Below are positions 1 to 4,279 of a stretch of DNA of 6,506 nucleotides, piece by piece (positions within the stretch are counted from its first letter, which is position 1; the number at the start of each line of letters is the position of its first letter). Source of the stretch: an uncultured Lachnospiraceae bacterium (GTDB taxonomy: Bacteria; Bacillota; Clostridia; Lachnospirales; Lachnospiraceae); NCBI GenBank assembly GCA_910588885.1, contig CAJUSQ010000143.1, positions 1-6,506 of the forward strand, in the 5' to 3' direction. A model generated the notes under the pieces. It was given only the letters and a program-made list of their open reading frames with translations, made no database searches and was not told the DNA's origin. Position numbers and translations under genes: made by a program.

Positions 1-928
1 CATGGCCTGTGCTTACTTTGAACTGGACTGCAAGGTATATATGGTGAAGGTTTCTTATGAGCAGAAGCCCTTCCGCCGTGAAGTGATGCGTACATACGGG
101 GCCAGCGTGACCCCCTCTCCTTCGGAAACGACGGAGGTGGGTAAACGGATCCTGGCAGCCCATCCGGGCACCTCGGGCAGCCTGGGCTGCGCCATCTCCG
201 AAGCGGTGGAGTCCGCCACTTCCCGGGAAGGTTACCGGTATGTGCTGGGCAGCGTGCTGTCCCAGGTGATGTTGCATCAGTCCGTGATCGGCCTGGAGAC
301 CAAGGCTGCAATGGAGAAATACGGAATTACGCCGGATATTATCATCGGCTGTGCCGGCGGCGGTTCCAATCTGGGCGGCCTGATTTCCCCGTTTATGGGC
401 GAAAAGCTCCGGGGAGAGAAGGATTACCGTTTTATTGCCGTAGAGCCGGCTTCCTGTCCCAGCCTGACGAGAGGGAAGTTTGCCTATGATTTCTGCGATA
501 CCGGAATGGTCTGCCCGCTGGCAAAAATGTACACCCTGGGCAGCAATTTCATCCCCTCTGCCAACCATGCAGGCGGGCTGCGCTACCATGGCATGAGCTC
601 CATCCTGTCCCAGCTGTATGAAGACGGCCTGATGGAGGCCAGAAGCGTGGAGCAGACTTCCGTATTTGAAGCCGCGGAGCAGTTTGCCAGGGTGGAAGGC
701 ATCCTTCCGGCGCCGGAAAGCAGCCATGCCATCCGGGCAGCCATTGATGAGGCCATGAAGTGTAAGGAAACCGGGGAAGAGAAGACGATCCTCTTTGGCC
801 TGACAGGAACCGGGTATTTCGATATGGTGGCCTATGAGAAATTCCATAACGGGGATATGGTGGATTACATTCCTACTGACGAAGAGCTTAAGGCGGGCTT
901 TGCAGGTCTGCCGAAGGTGGAGAAATAA
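1..928 (+). CDS. trpB: Tryptophan synthase beta chain, TrpB2 type (5'-truncated)
   Basis: This is a PLP enzyme that condenses indole with serine to make tryptophan in the cytoplasm. The visible 308 residues match the C-terminal two thirds of the TrpB2 subfamily: the segment CKVYMVKVSYEQKPFRR (residues 10-26), the PLP-phosphate-binding glycine loop GCAGGGSN (116-123), YTLGSNFIP followed by HAGGLRYHGM (177-198), the GILPAPESSHA block (233-243, Glu239 at the position of the cofactor-facing Glu) and the C-terminal LTGTGYFD (267-274). The first visible Met is internal: family members are about 430-460 residues and have the Schiff-base lysine upstream, so roughly 140 N-terminal residues lie off the left edge. 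A strong hairpin terminator follows the TAA stop. TrpB2 enzymes are often stand-alone copies not paired with trpA, and no trpA is seen here. Known TrpB2 proteins can lack the alpha-subunit interaction, so the in vivo role may be indole scavenging (inference). Confidence 0.95.
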   Translation, partial: MACAYFELDCKVYMVKVSYEQKPFRREVMRTYGASVTPSPSETTEVGKRILAAHPGTSGSLGCAISEAVESATSREGYRYVLGSVLSQVMLHQSVIGLETKAAMEKYGITPDIIIGCAGGGSNLGGLISPFMGEKLRGEKDYRFIAVEPASCPSLTRGKFAYDFCDTGMVCPLAKMYTLGSNFIPSANHAGGLRYHGMSSILSQLYEDGLMEARSVEQTSVFEAAEQFARVEGILPAPESSHAIRAAIDEAMKCKETGEEKTILFGLTGTGYFDMVAYEKFHNGDMVDYIPTDEELKAGFAGLPKVEK

Positions 929-939
929 TTGACGAATAT

Positions 940-989
940 GGCAGAAAAAGTTACGGTTCCTTTAAAAAGGGGCAGTAACTTTTTCTGCC
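940..989 (+). terminator. Long hairpin terminator after trpB, probably bidirectional
   Basis: The arms GGCAGAAAAAGTTAC (940-954) and GTAACTTTTTCTGCC (975-989) are perfect 15-nt inverted repeats. After one mismatch (955/974) pairing continues inward through 956-962 with 967-973, including two G-T wobbles, leaving the 4-nt loop TAAA. The inner stem AGTTAC/GTAACT is preceded by an A-run and followed by a T-run, which is the arrangement of an intrinsic terminator that works in both directions. It starts 11 nt after the trpB stop and separates trpB from the downstream promoter. Confidence 0.85.
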
Positions 990-991
990 TA

Positions 992-1020
992 TGTACATTT
1001 TCAGTCAGATCTAGTATAAT
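992..1020 (+). promoter_or_regulatory. Sigma-A-type promoter for the phosphorylase/deaminase operon
   Basis: The -10 box is a consensus TATAAT at 1015-1020. TGTACA at 992-997, 17 bp upstream, matches TTGACA at 4 of 6 positions. Transcription would start near 1027, giving a leader of about 28 nt before the ATG at 1055. The promoter begins 2 nt after the trpB terminator hairpin. The leader is too short for a purine riboswitch, and I see no operator palindrome. Confidence 0.75.
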
Positions 1021-1054
1021 AGAGGGAAACGTTGGTTAAGAAAGGTAGGAAAAC

Positions 1055-1894
1055 ATGAATCCAGCATATGAAAAATTACAGCGCTGTTATGAGAGTTTCC
1101 GGCAGAAGATTGATTTCAAGCCGGAAATTGCCCTGATTCTCGGCTCCGGCCTGGGGGATTACGCAGAGGGTATTCAGGTGGAAGCCACTTTGGATTACCA
1201 TGAGATCCAGGGCTTTCCGGTTTCTACGGTGTGGGGCCACAAGGGACGGTTTGTGTTCGGATATGTAAAAGAGGTTCCGGTGGTCATTATGCAGGGCCGC
1301 GTCCACTATTATGAAGGCTATGCCATGGAGGATGTGGTATTGCCGGTGCGTCTGATGGGATTGATGGGGGCTAAGGTCCTGTTTTTGACAAACGCATCCG
1401 GAGGAATCAATTATGATTATAAGGCAGGGGATTTTATGCTGATAAAGGGGCAGATTTCCAGCTTTGTACCCTCTCCCTTGATCGGGCCGAATCTGGACGA
1501 GCTGGGGGTACGGTTTCCGGATATGAGCGAGATCTACAAAAAGGATCTGCAGGAAATTATCCGTTCCACTGCCCGGACCCTTGAGATCCCTTTGCAGGAG
1601 GGAACTTATATCCAGTTTACGGGGCCGGCTTACGAATCGCCGGAGGAGATTAAGATGGCACGGGTATTAGGCGCGGATGCGGTAGGCATGAGTACTGCCT
1701 GTGAAGCCGTGGCAGCCAATCATATGGGTATGCAAATCTGCGGGATCTCCTGCGTGACGAACCTGGCCTGCGGGATTACCGACGCGCCGTTAACCCATGA
1801 AGAGGTGAAGGAAACGGCGGACCGGGTAGCGCCTTTATTTAAGAAGTTAGTAACAGAATCAATTATTAATATTTATAAGGGGATGCAAAAATGA
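1055..1894 (+). CDS. punA: Purine nucleoside phosphorylase, trimeric 6-oxopurine type
   Basis: It cleaves purine (2'-deoxy)ribonucleosides with phosphate, giving the free base and (deoxy)ribose 1-phosphate in cytoplasmic salvage. At 279 residues it has the usual length of the trimeric PNP/MTAP family. Visible signatures are LILGSGLGDYAE (28-38, phosphate-binding Ser31), WGHKGRF (60-66, His62), MQGRVHYYEGYAM (79-91, Arg82 and His84), LTNASGGIN (111-119), FTGPAYESPEEI (188-199) and GMSTACEAVAA (211-221, Met212 and Ser213). Glu194 and Asn236 (VTNLACGI) occupy the positions of human PNP Glu201 and Asn243, which recognise 6-oxopurines; MTA phosphorylases carry Ser and Asp there. Inosine, guanosine or an inosine analogue is therefore the likely substrate. 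The ATG start has a Shine-Dalgarno-like AGGTAGGA at 1043-1050. The stop overlaps the next start by 4 nt (ATGA), indicating translational coupling with the downstream deaminase. Confidence 0.95.
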   Translation: MNPAYEKLQRCYESFRQKIDFKPEIALILGSGLGDYAEGIQVEATLDYHEIQGFPVSTVWGHKGRFVFGYVKEVPVVIMQGRVHYYEGYAMEDVVLPVRLMGLMGAKVLFLTNASGGINYDYKAGDFMLIKGQISSFVPSPLIGPNLDELGVRFPDMSEIYKKDLQEIIRSTARTLEIPLQEGTYIQFTGPAYESPEEIKMARVLGADAVGMSTACEAVAANHMGMQICGISCVTNLACGITDAPLTHEEVKETADRVAPLFKKLVTESIINIYKGMQK

Positions 1895-3192
1895 ATTTAA
1901 GATTTTATAATGCAAAAATTCTTACCACCAATCCGGACAAGTCCTTTGCCGTTGCAGAAGGGGAGCTTTGGGTAAAAGGAAATGAGATCTGCTATATCGG
2001 GGACGGCAGCAATCAGCAGCAGCGGTGTGCCGAACTGGAGCTGCCGCAGATGTGGGACCGGGAAATTGACGTGAAGCAAAACCTGCTGATGCCGGGCTTT
2101 AAAAATGCCCACACCCATTCCGGCATGACCTTCCTCCGTTCCCTGGCCGACGACCTCCCCCTTCAGGAATGGCTGTTTGAAAAGGTATTCCCCAAGGAAG
2201 GGCAGCTGATGCCGGAGGATTTGTACTGGTTGACGGCTTTGGCGAACCTGGAGTATCTGACCAGCGGGATTACCTCCCAGTTTGACATGTACTATTTCCA
2301 GGATCAGGTGGCAAAAGCCTGTGTGGATATGGGCTTTCGGATTGTGCAGACCAGCGGCCTGAATAATTTCGGCGGAACGCCGGAGGAGCTGGAGGAAAAA
2401 TACCTGAAATTCAACGGCTACCATGAGCTGAGCTCTTACATTCTGGGCTTTCATGCGGAATATACCACCAGTAAGGAGCTGATGGAGGGTGTGGCGAATC
2501 TGGTACAGAAGTATCAGGCCCCCCTGTTTGTCCACAATTCCGAAACGAAGCTGGAAACCGATGAATGCCGGGAACGCTATGGGGTAAGCCCAACCCAGCT
2601 GTTTGAGCAGATGGGCATGTACGATTTCGGCGGCGGCGGTTACCACTGTGTCTGGTTTGACGAGAAGGATATGGAGATTTTTGCAGAAAAGGGCCTTTCG
2701 GCCGTTACCAATCCGGGTTCTAATTCCAAGCTGGCCAGCGGCATTGCCCCGGTGAATGAAATGTGGAAGCGGGGCATCAATCTGGCCATCGGGACCGACG
2801 GCCCGGCCAGCAATAACTGCCTGGATATGTTTAAGGAAATGTTTTTAGTGTCTTCCTTAGCGAAGCTGCGGGACATGGATGCGGCCGTGATGGACGCCAA
2901 CGACGTTTTATATATGGCTACGGCCGGAGGGGCTAAGGCCATGGGCCTTGAAAACTGCGACCGTCTGGCAGAAGGGAAAAAAGCGGATATCATTATGATC
3001 GACCTGCACCAGCCCAATATGCAGCCTGTGAATAATTTAACAAAGAACCTGGTTTACAGCGGAAGCAAGCAGAATGTGAAAATGACCATGATAAACGGCG
3101 TGATCCTCTATGAGAACCAGAATTTCCATGTGAATATGGACATTGACGAGATTTATAAGAAGGCCAATGAAATCGTGGGAAGGATGAAATAG
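1891..3192 (+). CDS. mtaD: Amidohydrolase, 5'-methylthioadenosine/S-adenosylhomocysteine/adenosine deaminase family
   Basis: This 433-residue cytoplasmic metalloenzyme belongs to the COG0402 amidohydrolase family, whose MtaD members hydrolyse the 6-amino group of MTA, SAH or related adenosines to inosine analogues. The metal and catalytic set is complete: His74 and His76 (NAHTHSGMT), His215 and Glu218 (VHNSETKLE), His252 (YHCVW) and Asp303 (IGTDGPASNN). His188 (GFHAEYT) fits the usual substrate-side His, and NPGSNSKLASG (274-284) is a family block. The C-terminal part (EGKKADIIMIDL, 361-371, then INGVILYE) returns to the small beta domain typical of these enzymes. The start overlaps the phosphorylase stop, with AAGGGG at 1877-1882 as ribosome-binding site. 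The pairing supports a purine nucleoside substrate, but guanine-deaminase or triazine-hydrolase-like relatives share these motifs, so the exact substrate is inferred. Confidence 0.85.
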   Translation: MNLRFYNAKILTTNPDKSFAVAEGELWVKGNEICYIGDGSNQQQRCAELELPQMWDREIDVKQNLLMPGFKNAHTHSGMTFLRSLADDLPLQEWLFEKVFPKEGQLMPEDLYWLTALANLEYLTSGITSQFDMYYFQDQVAKACVDMGFRIVQTSGLNNFGGTPEELEEKYLKFNGYHELSSYILGFHAEYTTSKELMEGVANLVQKYQAPLFVHNSETKLETDECRERYGVSPTQLFEQMGMYDFGGGGYHCVWFDEKDMEIFAEKGLSAVTNPGSNSKLASGIAPVNEMWKRGINLAIGTDGPASNNCLDMFKEMFLVSSLAKLRDMDAAVMDANDVLYMATAGGAKAMGLENCDRLAEGKKADIIMIDLHQPNMQPVNNLTKNLVYSGSKQNVKMTMINGVILYENQNFHVNMDIDEIYKKANEIVGRMK

Positions 3193-3199
3193 CAGGCCC

Positions 3200-3280
3200 G
3201 CCGGGCATACGGGAACAGCCAGATCTGCCATCACATGGGAACAGGACAGATCTGCCGGGCATACGGGAACGGGACAGGAT
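3200..3280. repeat. Tandem repeat, three units of about 27 bp, in the deaminase/MBL intergenic gap
   Basis: Units lie at about 3200-3226, 3227-3253 and 3254-3280. Units 1 and 3 share the exact 17-mer GCCGGGCATACGGGAAC (3200-3216 and 3254-3270, exactly 54 bp apart). Units 1 and 2 share the unit end plus the start of the next, CAGATCTGCC (3220-3229 and 3247-3256, exactly 27 bp apart). Unit 2 keeps GGGAACAG but diverges before it, with compensating one-base shifts. A weaker fourth start can be read at 3283-3299, merging with the ribosome-binding site of the next gene. CAGATCTG is self-complementary, and GCCC/GGGC (3196-3206) could make a small hairpin. The array fills nearly all of the 109-nt gap. 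Its function is unknown, and it could be a simple expansion. Confidence 0.85.
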
Positions 3281-3290
3281 AAGCCGGAAT

Positions 3291-3299
3291 GAGGGGAAG
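3291..3299 (+). promoter_or_regulatory. Ribosome-binding site of the MBL-fold gene, at the edge of the repeat
   Basis: GAGGGGAAG ends 2 nt before the ATG at 3302, with its core GAGGGG 5 nt away. It lies within the degenerate fourth repeat start, so the repeat tract reaches up to the translation signal of this gene. Confidence 0.6.
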
Positions 3300-3301
3300 C
3301 G

Positions 3302-4048
3302 ATGAGAGTAACATTTATACACCACAGCAGCTTTTGCGTGGAGCTTGCGGATAAGGTTTTCATCTTTGATTATTTCCGGGGCAGCCGGATTCCGGAGTTT
3401 TCCTTTGGCGGGAAGCTGCCGGAATTTCCCCGGGATCAGGAACTCTATGTATTTGCCAGCCACCAGCACCGGGATCATTTCGATTTGGAGATTTTACGCT
3501 GGCAGGAGAAATATCCGAAGGTCCGGTATATTTTTCCCAAGGAGATCAAATTAAGCGACAACTACCTGACGAAAAACGGTATCAATCCCAAGGTAAAAGA
3601 ACAGATTTACCATATGAAAGCAAACACCAGTTTGGAATTGGAGGGCCTTCGGATCGAAACCCTTCCTTCTACGGATGAAGGCGTGGCCTTTCTGGTGACT
3701 TATCAGGGGAAGACGATTTACCATGCCGGGGATTTAAACTGGTGGCATTGGGAAGGGGAAGAGGAGCTCTTCAACCAATATCAGGAGAAAACCTACAAAC
3801 GCCAGATAGACAAGCTAAAGGGGCGTCGGATTGACCTGGCCTTTGTGGTCGTGGACCAGCGGCTGTCCCAGGCGGTGTTCTGGGGATTGGATTACTTTAT
3901 GGAGCATGTGGACGCCGGGCTTGTGGTGCCCATGCATTTGTGGCAGGATTATAGTCTGATTGCCGCATGTAAGGAGCGGGAGGCGGCGGCAGGCTTCCGG
4001 GAACGGATTTTTGACGTGAAAGGGGAGAATCAGGTGTTTGAGCTGTAA
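3302..4048 (+). CDS. Metallo-beta-lactamase-fold metal-dependent hydrolase (UlaG-like), substrate unknown
   Basis: This is a 248-residue soluble protein with no signal peptide. It opens with the beta-strand pattern MRVTFIHHSSFCVEL, then has the binuclear metal motif SHQHRDHFD (His54, His56, Asp58, His59), a STDEGV strand (123-128), HAGDLNWWHW (141-150, His141 and bridging Asp144) and the last metal ligand VPMHLW (His212). These are the standard MBL-fold metal ligands in order, so the enzyme should be active. The overall layout resembles the UlaG/YtnP-like branch of stand-alone hydrolases. It lies 109 nt after the deaminase, with no clear terminator or promoter in between, so read-through from the phosphorylase promoter is plausible. 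The 15 nt between its stop and the next promoter contain no terminator that I can see. Close family members are common in clostridial genomes, but I know of no characterised substrate for this form. Confidence 0.9.
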   Translation: MRVTFIHHSSFCVELADKVFIFDYFRGSRIPEFSFGGKLPEFPRDQELYVFASHQHRDHFDLEILRWQEKYPKVRYIFPKEIKLSDNYLTKNGINPKVKEQIYHMKANTSLELEGLRIETLPSTDEGVAFLVTYQGKTIYHAGDLNWWHWEGEEELFNQYQEKTYKRQIDKLKGRRIDLAFVVVDQRLSQAVFWGLDYFMEHVDAGLVVPMHLWQDYSLIAACKEREAAAGFRERIFDVKGENQVFEL

Positions 4049-4062
4049 GGCACGGCAAACTC

Positions 4063-4091
4063 TTGAAAAGAACGCTCCCATATGGTATGAT
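4063..4091 (+). promoter_or_regulatory. Strong extended -10 promoter for the small membrane protein and alaS
   Basis: TTGAAA (4063-4068, 5 of 6 to consensus) and TATGAT (4086-4091, 5 of 6) are separated by exactly 17 bp, and TGG directly precedes the -10 (TG at 4083-4084, extended -10). Transcription would begin near 4098, only about 16 nt before the ATG at 4114. That placement shows that an in-frame TTG at 4063 is part of the -35 box and not a start codon. Confidence 0.8.
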
Positions 4092-4100
4092 GATGCGGAT

Positions 4101-4108
4101 AGGAGGTG
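4101..4108 (+). promoter_or_regulatory. Consensus Shine-Dalgarno that fixes the start of the small membrane protein
   Basis: AGGAGGTG is a full-strength Shine-Dalgarno sequence 5 nt before the ATG at 4114. The upstream in-frame candidates (TTG at 4063 and the ATG cluster at 4087-4095) lie inside the promoter and have no comparable site. Confidence 0.85.
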
Positions 4109-4113
4109 CTGAA

Positions 4114-4263
4114 ATGGCATTTTTAGGAACTTTTATAAAGTATGTAATCGAACTTGTGATCCTGGCGGCCCTGGGCGTCGGGGGCATATTTTTAGGCAGG
4201 AGCTTACGGATGAAGAAGGATGCGAAGACGGCGGCAGAAGCGTCCGGAAGCGCAAAAGAATAG
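4114..4263 (+). CDS. Small single-span membrane protein, 49 residues, upstream of alaS
   Basis: The protein runs MAFLGTFIKYVIELVILAA and then LGVGGIFLGRSLRMKK. It has one hydrophobic helix (about residues 10-28, with Lys9 and Glu13 at its N-terminal end), a basic stretch after it (Arg29 to Lys38) and a short Ala/Ser/Lys/Glu-rich tail. By the positive-inside rule the C-terminus would be cytoplasmic. There is no cleavable-signal pattern and no catalytic motif. The consensus ribosome-binding site and the promoter just upstream support real expression, and the 16-nt gap to alaS indicates cotranscription. I recall similar one-helix proteins in Lachnospiraceae, some carrying an automatic 'vanadium nitrogenase' label; nothing in this sequence supports that name. 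The function is unknown. Confidence 0.8.
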   Translation: MAFLGTFIKYVIELVILAALGVGGIFLGRSLRMKKDAKTAAEASGSAKE

Positions 4264-4267
4264 GCTT

Positions 4268-4272
4268 GGAGG
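4268..4272 (+). promoter_or_regulatory. Shine-Dalgarno deciding the GTG start of alaS
   Basis: GGAGG lies 7 nt before the GTG at 4280. No in-frame ATG lies near it, and the next in-frame Met (residue 12) would remove the conserved N-terminal KYGVNELR block, so GTG is the supported start. Confidence 0.8.
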
Positions 4273-4279
4273 ATTTGTT

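Noticed and set aside
1021..1054. Purine riboswitch in the leader of the phosphorylase operon
   Set aside because: The leader from the predicted start near 1027 is only about 28 nt, far too short for a purine aptamer, and no three-helix pattern is visible upstream.
1897..2646. Minus-strand open frame of 249 residues opposite the amidohydrolase
   Set aside because: It is a shadow of the amidohydrolase, whose metal ligands are all encoded on the + strand.
3193..3301. CRISPR array in the repeat-containing gap
   Set aside because: The units are contiguous 27-bp tandem copies with no unique spacers, and no cas genes are nearby.
3193..3301. Separate promoter for the MBL-fold gene
   Set aside because: No pair of -35 and -10 boxes with 16-18 bp spacing stands out; the region is GC-rich repeat with only a weak AGGATAAG.
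2993..3478. Minus-strand frames spanning the repeat, giving a repetitive peptide (RMPGRSVLFP and similar)
   Set aside because: The repetitive peptide only reflects the 27-bp DNA repeat being a multiple of three; the frames extend into two genes on the other strand and have no ribosome-binding site I can support.
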